A stretch of DNA of 15,590 nt from Actinobacteria bacterium UBA4719. Its GTDB lineage: Bacteria; Actinomycetota; Actinomycetes; Actinomycetales; Dermatophilaceae. The notes beneath the pieces were generated by a model, which saw only the letters and a program-made list of their open reading frames with translations, made no database searches and was not told where the DNA came from. How positions within the stretch are numbered: position 1 is the first letter of the stretch; each line of letters starts with the position of its first letter. The position numbers were made by a program, and so were the translations under genes. The stretch is taken from NCBI GenBank assembly GCA_002404345.1, contig DHJN01000087.1, positions 15,644 through 31,233 of the forward strand. The letters are read 5' to 3'. Of this stretch, positions 9,301 to 15,449 are shown piece after piece.

Positions 9301-10383
9301 TTGATGGAGGTACCTGGGCTGGTTGCTTCCGGCTTGGGAACGGCCGGCCCTGGTCTGCAGACCAGCGACATCGCCCAGGCCGATGCGCGGACCGCCGTAG
9401 CCATCCTGCGCATGGAGTCGCCAGCTCGCGGAGTCGACGCCAATGCGGTGCTCGCCTCCTCACGGGACCTGCAAAGTGGCCCAGCGGCCACCCTTGAGCC
9501 TCGTGTCGCCGAGATTCATGGGGTGCTCACGGCCACCGGCCGCGACGACACCGGCGACCTGCCGTTGGTCGACCTCGCCGAACGACTGCGAATCTCCGTC
9601 ACAGCAGACCGCGAACTACTGACCGAACGCGAACGTCGCCTCTTCGAGGACCACGTGCTCGGTCACCTGGGCGACGCTCTGCGAGGGGTTCGGCTCAAGG
9701 CGGAGGAGCTCGTCACCGCAATGAACGAGCTGCTGCACGGGGTCACCACCTCGCAAGGGATCAGGGTCCGACTCCGCTGGAAGCTGCGTGACGACATACC
9801 GTCTGAGGCGAAGCGGGCCGTTCAGCTGCTGGGCGAGCCGCTGGGGGCGCTGCTTGCCGATGAGCGACGCGAACTGCGCGAGTCCCTGCACCAGCTCATC
9901 GAGGTGTCCCGGGCCGACGCCCCCGAGGAGTCGTATGCCGAGCACCTGGCTCGGGCCCTGGACTATCGGCGTTGGTTCACCTTCCGCATCCAGTACCACC
10001 GCCCCGAGGCCAAGGACTGGACCGCTTTGCACCGCAAGTCGCCTCTGTCGCAGGGCGAGCAGAAAGTCCTGTGTTACCTGCCGCTCTTCGCTGCTGCGGC
10101 TGCCCACTTCACATCCGTGGCGGGCGCCGCGCCGCACGCACCCCGGTTCGTGCTTCTGGACGACGCCTTCCCCAAGATCGATGTGCGGACCCATCCCCTG
10201 CTCTTCGGCCTGCTGGTCGACCTAGATCTCGACTTCGTGATCACCAGTGAACGTCTGTGGGGCGACCATGCGACGGTTCCGGAGCTGGCGATCTACGAGG
10301 CGTTGCGCAGCCCGACCGAGCGCGGTATCGCCCAGTACGAACACCGCTGGGACGGACATCGGCTCACCGCTGTGGGTGCGTGA
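6361..10383 (+). CDS. jetC: Wadjet defence protein JetC (TIGR02680 family), SMC-like ATPase
   Basis: The product has 1340 residues, the expected size for TIGR02680 proteins. The head is split between the termini: Walker A GANGAGKS at 39-46, ABC signature LSQGEQ at 1229-1234, Walker B FVLLDD at 1263-1268, then TSERLWGD. In between are Ala/Glu/Arg-rich coiled coils (about 272-410, 460-590 and 720-1010) around a hinge-like segment with APLWRLVDF (about 600-607) and EGAGLLDAWVQPDGR. The start is a GTG overlapping the jetB stop, with GAGGAGG directly upstream. By homology it dimerises through the hinge, hydrolyses ATP and drives DNA loop extrusion with JetA and JetB. The residue after the Walker B aspartate is Asp (LLDDAF), where SMC proteins usually have the catalytic Glu. 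This may be a lineage variant rather than a defect, because the rest of the head looks intact. Confidence 0.95.
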   Translation: MTSSRDTGRFRLSRSGILNVWQYDDQIFTFAGGRLLLRGANGAGKSKTLEMLLPFVLDGDKTRMTASGRHHTSLLWLMTDGYAGASRTGYLWVEFTRQDEDGRTIIVTCGVGIRASDSARQATAWFFTSPRRVGDDLLLEDETGPLSMQRCRAEVDTDGSFFESAPRYRDHVGQLLFGLPPDQYADLLRLLYWLRQPQVGEDIEPERLAKQLEQALPQVDDGAVRTAGDTFDELEAFGDQIARRDRAASAIADFVRIYAGYAQGVLRARAEAVVDADHQLRQRRSALRSSERLLEGVEADLTSTRAELTSVTQEHESTRSRIGELEKGPEARAQQRMMELSRRVADLESAASRSRRVANDARARAGTSATRDRRAGEGVAADSARLYGELTETAQSLGKSGCAAPFAIPSGLSVTADAAGPTAVAAAAAAAQMTSRVREVRPALGELRAAVVVVQGAHRDAEEARTEATRAEQRVAEVEGRADDAARSVRDAAEGSLRHEQELTERLQSWLRDDDAVGLVLPELTEDNLTGLEALVRSAVAPVRARHEEAQGVAAAAIREGEQRMLGLREQRAGVEAEADPSPPAPNWLRDNRAGLSGAPLWRLVDFRDTLSDQQRAGVEAALEGAGLLDAWVQPDGRVIDDARRDVTLQASSQAAGSVRSTLAKVLRPDLPDGTAIPAAVIESLLACIGLDDREAEVGVTRDGRWHSGPAQGRTQKERAQYIGTTARAAERQRRLQRLDEDLAVIATGLGVAREARTQARALLSRLDTWTAARPRHEQVLHAWVHQSAAEQAATGVQRELERASAAGASARAQAIALWSALEELCTTHSLPTTFTGLAARREVLASLASRLDEHQTRLAELARRLAEWTDFADQARHDDEEAQQRLHDSAEAEQLATGVAAEYDELRSAVGASVLELEQRLADLRRVFATATVRRAELQSTLDTINESIGTTRTQVQGNLAAVNAGEPVLEMARIALAALMEVPGLVASGLGTAGPGLQTSDIAQADARTAVAILRMESPARGVDANAVLASSRDLQSGPAATLEPRVAEIHGVLTATGRDDTGDLPLVDLAERLRISVTADRELLTERERRLFEDHVLGHLGDALRGVRLKAEELVTAMNELLHGVTTSQGIRVRLRWKLRDDIPSEAKRAVQLLGEPLGALLADERRELRESLHQLIEVSRADAPEESYAEHLARALDYRRWFTFRIQYHRPEAKDWTALHRKSPLSQGEQKVLCYLPLFAAAAAHFTSVAGAAPHAPRFVLLDDAFPKIDVRTHPLLFGLLVDLDLDFVITSERLWGDHATVPELAIYEALRSPTERGIAQYEHRWDGHRLTAVGA

Positions 10384-10384
10384 G

Positions 10385-11617
10385 GTGACATCCGAGTCGC
10401 CGTACTGGTGGTCGGCGGATGTCCTCGACCGGGTGTGGGCGCAGCTGGCAGACCGCTTGGAACGCAACGGACTACAGGCCCGGGGCAGGATCCTGGTCAA
10501 CGAGCTGAACCGAAGCGAGCGCCACGCCCTCGGCGGGTTGCTGGGCCGTGTTCTGGCGTCTGGCACGTGCCGGGTCGACCTGTCGTCGCTGGACGAGCGC
10601 CTACGCGGCAGGTCGGACCAGGGACTCGTTGAGGCGGCCGAGCGCGTGCTGGGCCGGTCGCTTGTCGACAGACCGTCCCAACGTCAAGCCAGAGGCGAGC
10701 AACGTGAGGCGCCTTTCGGCGCGGCACGCTCCTGGTTGGAGCAACACCCGGACCAGGTCCATCAATGGAGCGAGGTGTGGCTGGCGGCTTTGCGGCGAGA
10801 CGGTTTGCTCATCCGGGACCCGGACTCATCGGGCCTGATGCTTCGAGCGTTGTCAGTGCTTGCGACTTGCCTCGAGGACCCCTCGCGTCCCAGCCTTTCT
10901 CGCACCGAGCTGGCCGCCGCCGCGACGCACGACGCTCACGCTCTCGACGACGACCGCAGGCTGAGTCAGCTGGTCCTGCGTGCCCTTGCCCTGCGGGTTG
11001 ATCGCCCGGCACCGACATCTGCCTCAGAACGGCGCGACATCTGGGAAAGCGTTGGAGTCACAGCGGATTCGGTGTCGACAACCTGCCTCACACTCGGTCT
11101 CGGTGTGCTCGATGGCTGGGCCGGAGCCCTGCGCTACCAACTGGCAGCCGACTCCGGCGACCCGATCCACGTCACGTGGTGGGACCTTCGTCGGGGGCTC
11201 CAGATGGCTTCCGGTCAGGATGTCTTCGTCTGTGAGAACCCTCGCGTGCTCGAGGCCATTGCCGAACGCGGACTCGATGGCATCGCGGTCGTGTGCACGA
11301 GTGGACGCTCGACGCTGGTCGTCCTGGAAGTCCTGCGCCGGCTTTCGGGGTCCTTCGCCCACATTCGCTACCACGGCGACTTCGACTGGCCAGGTCTCGC
11401 CATGACGAACCAGCTGGTTGCCATGTTTGACGTCGAGCCCTGGCGCATGTCGGCCGATGACTATCTCGAGTCCCCCGCCTGCCTGCCTTTGCTTGGGTCC
11501 GAGGTCTCGCCGGCCTGGGACGCCGAGCTCGGTGCAGCCATGTGCCACCGAGGTCTCGCGGTACACGAAGAAGCCGTTCTCGGACCACTCTTGGACTCGC
11601 TCTGGCCCGGAACCTAA
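10385..11617 (+). CDS. jetD: Wadjet defence protein JetD (TIGR02679, DUF2399/Toprim family), nuclease subunit
   Basis: The product has 410 residues from the GTG at 10385, one base after the jetC stop. An in-frame GTG at 10376 would overlap jetC and has no better signal; the frame further upstream lies inside jetC. The C-terminal third is a Toprim-like fold: VFVCENPRVLEA with the candidate acidic residue E284, VVCTSGRST, and YHGDFDWPG with D332 and D334 as the metal-binding DxD. The N-terminal part is helical, with two winged-helix-like segments (RGRILVNELNRSERHAL, SRTELAAAATHDAHALDDDR). In characterised Wadjet systems JetD is the endonuclease that cuts closed circular DNA after JetABC-driven extrusion. 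All three acidic positions are present, so the nuclease looks intact. A DUF2399-type C-terminus points to the TIGR02677-02680 lineage, most likely type II. Confidence 0.93.
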   Translation: MTSESPYWWSADVLDRVWAQLADRLERNGLQARGRILVNELNRSERHALGGLLGRVLASGTCRVDLSSLDERLRGRSDQGLVEAAERVLGRSLVDRPSQRQARGEQREAPFGAARSWLEQHPDQVHQWSEVWLAALRRDGLLIRDPDSSGLMLRALSVLATCLEDPSRPSLSRTELAAAATHDAHALDDDRRLSQLVLRALALRVDRPAPTSASERRDIWESVGVTADSVSTTCLTLGLGVLDGWAGALRYQLAADSGDPIHVTWWDLRRGLQMASGQDVFVCENPRVLEAIAERGLDGIAVVCTSGRSTLVVLEVLRRLSGSFAHIRYHGDFDWPGLAMTNQLVAMFDVEPWRMSADDYLESPACLPLLGSEVSPAWDAELGAAMCHRGLAVHEEAVLGPLLDSLWPGT

Positions 11618-11624
11618 GTGGTCT

Positions 11625-11637
11625 CGCTTGTAAGTTC
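11625..11637 (+). repeat. Right copy of the imperfect direct repeat bracketing the Wadjet operon
   Basis: CGCTTGTAAGTTC begins 8 bases after the jetD stop and matches the copy at 3492-3504 at 11 of 13 positions. It also touches the end of the IS630-type transposase remnant, whose terminal stop is at 11636-11638. Confidence 0.35.
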
Positions 11638-11885
11638 ATCGGCATTCTGTTCCCCGGTGGGACGAGCCGTTGTCAACGACCCAGAACGCGCGGTCGGCGG
11701 ATGAGTACGGCTCCAGGGTCATGACCCTGGTTGACCAGCGCGTGAATGGTTCGATGCCTGTCGTGGCATCGCACCGGCCGTACTTCTTGGCCCCGTAAAC
11801 GTCGTAGGCGGCCAGGTAGGCCAGGTAGGCCAGCCGCTCCGCCGCCGTGGTAGTCGTGGCTGACCCGCATCATCCGAGCCTCGCC
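11636..11885 (-). pseudogene. IS630-family transposase fragment, frameshifted and truncated at both ends
   Basis: Minus-strand reading gives GEARMMRVSHDYHGGG in one frame. Another frame continues LAYLAYLAAYDVYGAKKYGR, CDATTGIEPF, then RVMTLEPYSSADRAFW and VVDNGSSHRG, before a stop at 11636-11638. The AYDV...GRC...TTGIEPF...FWVVDNGSSHRG succession is typical of the DDE catalytic domain of actinobacterial IS630-type transposases; the D of VVDNGSSHRG is a catalytic aspartate. The helix-turn-helix N-terminus and the region with the final catalytic Glu are missing. A 9-base unit (GGCCAGGTA on the plus strand, 11810-11827) is duplicated in tandem and adds three residues (LAYLAYLAAY). The fragment ends 19 bases from the jetD stop and faces jetD tail to tail. 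Confidence 0.7.
11713..11730. repeat. Perfect 18-base palindrome
   Basis: CCAGGGTCATGACCCTGG has 9-base arms and no spacer. It lies inside the IS630-type remnant (coding for RVMTLEP on the minus strand). It is about 95 bases downstream of jetD and has no T-tract, so it is not a standard intrinsic terminator. Confidence 0.6.
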
Positions 11886-12401
11886 TATGGGCAGGCAGGG
11901 TGGCACCGACACCAAGTTTTGAGGGAGGTTTTCTCGTACGGATCGATGCTGATGCTGCCACGATTGCCGACATGGTTGCCCGACTAGGGCGCTTGAAAGA
12001 CTCCAATATGAACGGCCCCGGATGTCCACCCGAATCCGTGCCCTTTGTCAATCAATTGGTCAAGCAGTCCACCTCCCCGCACATCGGTGGACGTCCCTGG
12101 ACGAACAGTTTAAGGCCGCCCTGGCGACGGCTCACGAATGCTCGAACAGCTGATCACCATGCGGTGATCGTCAAGGTTGTGCCGCGACTCGCCTCGGACG
12201 CTGCCCGAGCGTTCGGTCACCCTTCCGCAATGGGGACGCTTGATCAACCACGAAAAACGACCGGACTATGCCGCGGTCAGTGAACCGGGTCGGCTTGCTT
12301 TCATCCACCCGCGCTCGAGGACGCGTCTACGTCCCTTCAGTGAGCGGCAAGCGGGTACTAGAGCATGGCGTGTAGCTGCAGAGGTTCGGGTCGCGCCGGT
12401 C
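11886..12401. other. About 500 bases without a convincing gene between the IS630 remnant and the channel gene
   Basis: The only notable open frame is plus-strand, 11900-12283 from a GTG (127 codons; FEGGFLVRIDADAATIADMV, then ARLGRLKDSNMNGPG). Its first 60 residues look protein-like but the rest does not, and it has no clear ribosome binding site. I recognise no family; it may be the start of a broken gene. The stretch is locally less GC-rich than the flanking genes. A short inverted repeat, GATCACC-atgc-GGTGATC, lies at 12152-12169. I see no tRNA and no T-tract terminator here. Confidence 0.3.
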
Positions 12402-13751
12402 TCATCCGTTGGGGGTCGCAGTACAGTCACAACGGGGCCTTGAGCTGTGCAGTTCGACTCCGGGAGCGGTGTCCGCGCCGGAAACAGCAAAGGGAACCGC
12501 GCCCAGCTGATGGCCTCGGGCATAGACCACGCTGGGCGGCTGCCCGACTAGTCCCAGGGTCACCGCGTAGGCCGTCAGGGCAGAGACGTTGCACACATCA
12601 CCGATTCTCATCAACGACCGCGTCTCGGTGATCACGTCGTCATCGCCGGACCTCAGGGCCACGCGAAGGTCGGGGGCAACAGCCAGGGCTGCGATGGCCA
12701 CCGCGATGTTGTCGAGGTCCTTGGCTCCCATGGCCGCGAGCGCACGAGCGCGGTGCAGGGAGAGCTTGTTCAGAACCTCCCGATCCTCGGCGTGCGCGAT
12801 CAGGACGGGCACCTTGGCAGCCTTGGCCAGACGCAGGTTGACCGCTCGCGGGTCGCGCTCGACGGCCACCACGCTGATCCCAAGCTTTCGCAGCTCGATG
12901 CAGAGGGTAAGCCCTACCTGTCCGAGTCCGATGACTACCACGTGGTCGCGTGTGGGGACGGTCCGAGACCCGATGATGCCGATGCTGCTGCTGGACAACA
13001 GCCGGTTGATGATCCCGGCTGTGAAGACGGCGGTGAACCCGATCGTCAGCAGCATGGCGATGGAGGCGAACACCTGATACCAACCCGGCGCGTGCGCGTC
13101 GGCATCGCCGGGGCCGACAGTAGCGACCACGCGGGTGGCGATGTACCACGCCCGAATTCCGGTCTCATGCAAGGCAGTCACGGCCAAGAGCCAGTCCAGT
13201 ACCAGGATGCTCGCAAGCCCCGAGAGCCCGATGAAAAGGATGCGGGTGGCGTCGTCGTGGGGACGAACCTGGCCCGACAGTGCCCCGGGCAGCCTGCGCA
13301 ACCATCCGCGTCGTGGCCATTGTCGCATCTCGATACCTTCGTCAGTTGCGAGGACCATCGTCGGCTCTCCGCCCAGCGAGGCAACGGCCAAGACGTCGGG
13401 GCCGACGCAGGCGCCGATGATCGACGGCACCGCGACGTTGGCCGGCGAGGTGACCTGGCAGTTGGGGACCACCCGCAAAAGCTGCTCGGCAACGGTCTGG
13501 TCGAACAACGTCACAACCAAGCGCACCTCGGGTAGCAGATGCTCGACCAGGAGCGCATACCGCAGGGCGGTGACGTCGCCGCGTACGAGGATGGCTACCG
13601 CACTGACCGCCGAGGTCAACGCCGCACGCATCTCTGAGTCCGTCGGATGCAGGAGGTGGGTGACCACAAACCCGTGCTCGACCAACTCGGAGCACGTCCG
13701 TCGGGCCACCTCGATGTTGCCGACCACGACAGCGTGCGGTTGCTCGGCCAT
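12402..13751 (-). CDS. Two-TM potassium channel-like protein with RCK (TrkA-N) domains on both sides of the pore
   Basis: The product has 449 residues from the ATG at 13751, which has GGAG 8 bases upstream. A TTG at 13913 would add 54 residues of unlikely composition. In order: an N-terminal RCK-like NAD-binding fold (about 5-150) starting HAVVVGNIEVA; a first membrane helix about 170-193; a pore loop with selectivity filter TVGPGD (211-216); a second membrane helix about 225-249; and a C-terminal RCK/TrkA-N domain with GLGQVG (275-280) and VERDPRAV. The family conducts K+ or related cations across the cytoplasmic membrane under ligand control by the cytosolic RCK domains. The filter has Pro where TVGYGD is usual, and the N-terminal RCK domain lacks the GxGxxG loop, so only the C-terminal domain is likely to bind a dinucleotide. 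It is convergent with jetABCD and probably unrelated in function. Confidence 0.85.
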   Translation of the reverse strand: MAEQPHAVVVGNIEVARRTCSELVEHGFVVTHLLHPTDSEMRAALTSAVSAVAILVRGDVTALRYALLVEHLLPEVRLVVTLFDQTVAEQLLRVVPNCQVTSPANVAVPSIIGACVGPDVLAVASLGGEPTMVLATDEGIEMRQWPRRGWLRRLPGALSGQVRPHDDATRILFIGLSGLASILVLDWLLAVTALHETGIRAWYIATRVVATVGPGDADAHAPGWYQVFASIAMLLTIGFTAVFTAGIINRLLSSSSIGIIGSRTVPTRDHVVVIGLGQVGLTLCIELRKLGISVVAVERDPRAVNLRLAKAAKVPVLIAHAEDREVLNKLSLHRARALAAMGAKDLDNIAVAIAALAVAPDLRVALRSGDDDVITETRSLMRIGDVCNVSALTAYAVTLGLVGQPPSVVYARGHQLGAVPFAVSGADTAPGVELHSSRPRCDCTATPNG

Positions 13752-13963
13752 TTCAGGGTCTCCAGCCTTCCAGGACATGGGATACATGCTGTCGTGATCT
13801 GGGTGGTGAGGGCCATGAGTCTCTGAATGTGAGCGGGTGCCACTGCCCGGTCCTCGACAATGGCCGGCCTGTCCACCTCCAGACGCGTGTATCCGTTCCA
13901 GGCCAACAGCCAAGCGGCACAGGTCGTGACAGGCCCCTCAATCGCTGGGACGAGGATCCACAC
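13616..13963 (-). CDS. Doubtful small frame upstream of and overlapping the channel gene
   Basis: The frame has 115 codons from a GTG at 13963. The first 65 or so residues (MWILVPAIEGPVTTCAAWLL, AWNGYTRLEVDRPAIVEDRA) have protein-like composition and high G/C at third positions. The last 45 codons run inside the channel gene in another frame and look like a shadow of it. No family is recognised and there is no good ribosome binding site. It may be a decayed gene whose end was replaced, or chance. Confidence 0.2.
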   Translation of the reverse strand: MWILVPAIEGPVTTCAAWLLAWNGYTRLEVDRPAIVEDRAVAPAHIQRLMALTTQITTACIPCPGRLETLKWPSNRTLSWSATSRWPDGRAPSWSSTGLWSPTSCIRRTQRCVRR

Positions 13964-13980
13964 GTCGCAGGTGTGGATCC
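13954..13980. repeat. Perfect 10-base inverted repeat with 7-base loop
   Basis: GGATCCACAC - gtcgcag - GTGTGGATCC. It lies about 200 bases upstream of the channel ATG. No T-tract follows on either strand, so an operator or RNA hairpin in the channel upstream region is likelier than a terminator. Confidence 0.5.
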
Positions 13981-14076
13981 CTTGTGGAACGGGTGGGTCG
14001 GGGCGCGCAGCGGCGAGGGATGCCGGGCACGAATCGCCGGCCGCTGGGTGCGGCTCAGGTGTGTCATGGACTTAGG

Positions 14077-14229
14077 GTGTGCGAAGAGGGTCGGGTGCTG
14101 GGCTGTCTTGTCGAGAAGGAGCTCACGACCCCACAGCAGTACCCGCTCACGGAAAACGCCTTGATCGCTGCATTGATCTGGTGGGCTCTCAACGGACAGC
14201 GACTTTCGCGTGATTCACGCGGCTTGTGA
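14077..14229 (+). pseudogene. N-terminal fragment of a YceH-family (DUF480) gene, truncated by the IS3 element
   Basis: The frame reads EGRVLGCLVEKELTTPQQYP then LTENALIAA (codons up to about 14172). This is the very conserved start of YceH/DUF480 proteins (EARVLGCLIEKELTTPxQYPL as I recall it). Homology stops at the left end of the IS3 element (14174): the base T at 14173 would have begun the next expected codon (TGC, Cys). The remaining codons to the TGA at 14227-14229 are IS sequence. A GTG at 14077 could be the start, though the first residues differ from the usual ones. The rest of the gene (about 180 residues) is not found on the far side of the IS. Confidence 0.75.
14174..14203 (+). 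repeat. Left terminal inverted repeat of the IS3 element
   Basis: It starts TGATCTGGTGGGC and ends ACGGACAGCGAC. It pairs with 15450-15479 at about 22 of 30 positions. This is the end downstream of orfB. Confidence 0.75.
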
Positions 14230-15129
14230 CAGGTTTTCGCGGTATTCGGTGGCGACTTCGAGTGGTGTTCTGTAGCCGAGGCCGGAATGAAGTCTGATGC
14301 GGTTGTAGAAGACTTCGATGTATTCGACAATAGCACGTCTTGCGCTCTGCCGTGTCGGATATGCGGTTCGGTAGATCAGCTCGTTCTTAAGGGCTGCGAA
14401 AAATGATTCCGCCATGGCGTTATCCCAACAAATACCGGTGCGGCCCATCGAGCCGACCATATTGTGTTTTGTTAGGTGGGCGGCGAACTGGGTGCTGGTG
14501 TACTGGGTTCCGCGGTCGGAATGGAATACCGCGCCGGGAGCAAGGTCGACGTTTTCGGCGGCCATGGTGATCGCGTCGCAGATCAGGTCGGTGCGCATGT
14601 GCTCGGCCATTGACCAGCCGATGACGGCCTTGGTGTGGCAGTCGATGACCGTGGCCAGGTAGAGCCAGCCCGTCCAGGTGCGGATGTAGGTGATGTCGCC
14701 AACGAGCCTGGTTCCTGGGGCGGTTGCTGTGAAGTCCCGCCTCATGTGGTCGACGATGGCCGGCGTGGCGGTCTGCCCGGAGACGGTGGTAACCCGGTAG
14801 GCGCGCGGCTGGCAGGCGTGTAAGTCGTTCTCCTGCATCAGGGTTCGCACCAAGTCCAGGCTCACGGAGGCGACCTCGGGGTCGTCGCTGCGGGCCAGGA
14901 CGGCGTGGACCCGGCGGGTCCCGTAAGTGCCGCGTCCGAGAGTGAAAGCAGCCTTGAGATGCACGGCGATCTTGGCCCGGCGCACCGCCCGGGCGGAAGG
15001 TTCGGCGCGGACCCAGTCGTAGAAGCCTGAGCGGGACACCTCCAGCGCCCGGCACATCGAGGTCACCGCGAGCACGTCGTCATGATGGTCGGCCTGCTCC
15101 GCGGCAATGAGGGCGAACTTGTCCCTCAC
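14215..15129 (-). CDS. IS3-family transposase OrfB (DDE integrase domain)
   Basis: The product has 304 residues from a GTG overlapping the orfA stop (GTGA). An N-terminal HTH_21-like region (CRALEVSRSGFYDWV, RGTYGTRRVH) precedes an rve-type catalytic core. The catalytic triad is D in LVGDITYIRT, D in FHSDRGTQYTS and E in NAMAESFF, with exactly 35 residues between the second D and the E: the DD(35)E spacing of the IS3 family. The C-terminus FYNRIRLHSGLGYRTPLEVA is also typical. It would be made mainly as an OrfAB fusion after -1 frameshifting in orfA. The product excises and inserts the element. Confidence 0.95.
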   Translation of the reverse strand: MRDKFALIAAEQADHHDDVLAVTSMCRALEVSRSGFYDWVRAEPSARAVRRAKIAVHLKAAFTLGRGTYGTRRVHAVLARSDDPEVASVSLDLVRTLMQENDLHACQPRAYRVTTVSGQTATPAIVDHMRRDFTATAPGTRLVGDITYIRTWTGWLYLATVIDCHTKAVIGWSMAEHMRTDLICDAITMAAENVDLAPGAVFHSDRGTQYTSTQFAAHLTKHNMVGSMGRTGICWDNAMAESFFAALKNELIYRTAYPTRQSARRAIVEYIEVFYNRIRLHSGLGYRTPLEVATEYRENLSQAA

Positions 15130-15410
15130 TGCTGCTCCCTGGCGAAGTAGGCGGCCGCTTTTTTCAGAAAGTCATTAGTCAGACGTAGTTCCCTGTTCTC
15201 TCGTTCAAGTTCCTTGAGCTTGGCCCGATCCGGTAAAGACAGCTCCTCCGTCACCGGATGCTCGTTGCGGTATTTACCCACCCACGTGCCCAGGGTCCCT
15301 TCGTTGATACCCAACTCTCGGGCGACCTCGGCCGTTGGCCGCTGGGTCTGGATCACCATCTTTACCGCCTCTTCGCGGTATTCAGAAGTGAACTTACGGT
15401 ATTTCGACAT
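15126..15410 (-). CDS. IS3-family transposase OrfA (helix-turn-helix, leucine zipper)
   Basis: The product has 94 residues from an ATG at 15410, preceded by a strong GAGGAAGGG ribosome binding site. An HTH_Tnp_1-type DNA-binding region (FTSEYREEAVKMV, AEVARELGINEGTLGTWV) is followed by a short coiled coil (LKELERENRELRLTNDFLKK), as usual for IS3 OrfA. It binds the terminal inverted repeats. Expressed alone it typically represses the element; fused to OrfB it forms the active transposase. Confidence 0.95.
   Translation of the reverse strand: MSKYRKFTSEYREEAVKMVIQTQRPTAEVARELGINEGTLGTWVGKYRNEHPVTEELSLPDRAKLKELERENRELRLTNDFLKKAAAYFAREQQ
15158..15164 (-). promoter_or_regulatory. Candidate -1 ribosomal slippage site (A6G) in orfA
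   Basis: AAAAAAG on the minus strand covers orfA codons 83-84 (Lys-Lys) plus the next base, about 30 bases before the orfA stop. A shift to -1 here leads into the orfB frame without an intervening stop. In orfA the reading is AAA AAA G rather than the textbook A AAA AAG, so efficiency is uncertain. Confidence 0.55.
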
Positions 15411-15449
15411 AATGACCCTTCCTCATCGGGAACCATTCTCCCTTCTTGG

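Noticed and set aside
10247..10384. Upstream extension of jetD in the same open frame
   Set aside because: This stretch lies within the conserved end of jetC, and its translation is basic, low-complexity shadow sequence. The GTG at 10385 fits the operon spacing.
12152..12169. GATCACC-atgc-GGTGATC as a transcription terminator
   Set aside because: The stem is only 7 bases and no T-run follows on either strand. It is far from the ends of jetD and the channel gene.
12440..12480. A GTTCGACTCC string resembling a tRNA T-loop
   Set aside because: It lies inside the channel coding frame, and no acceptor, D or anticodon stems can be folded around it.
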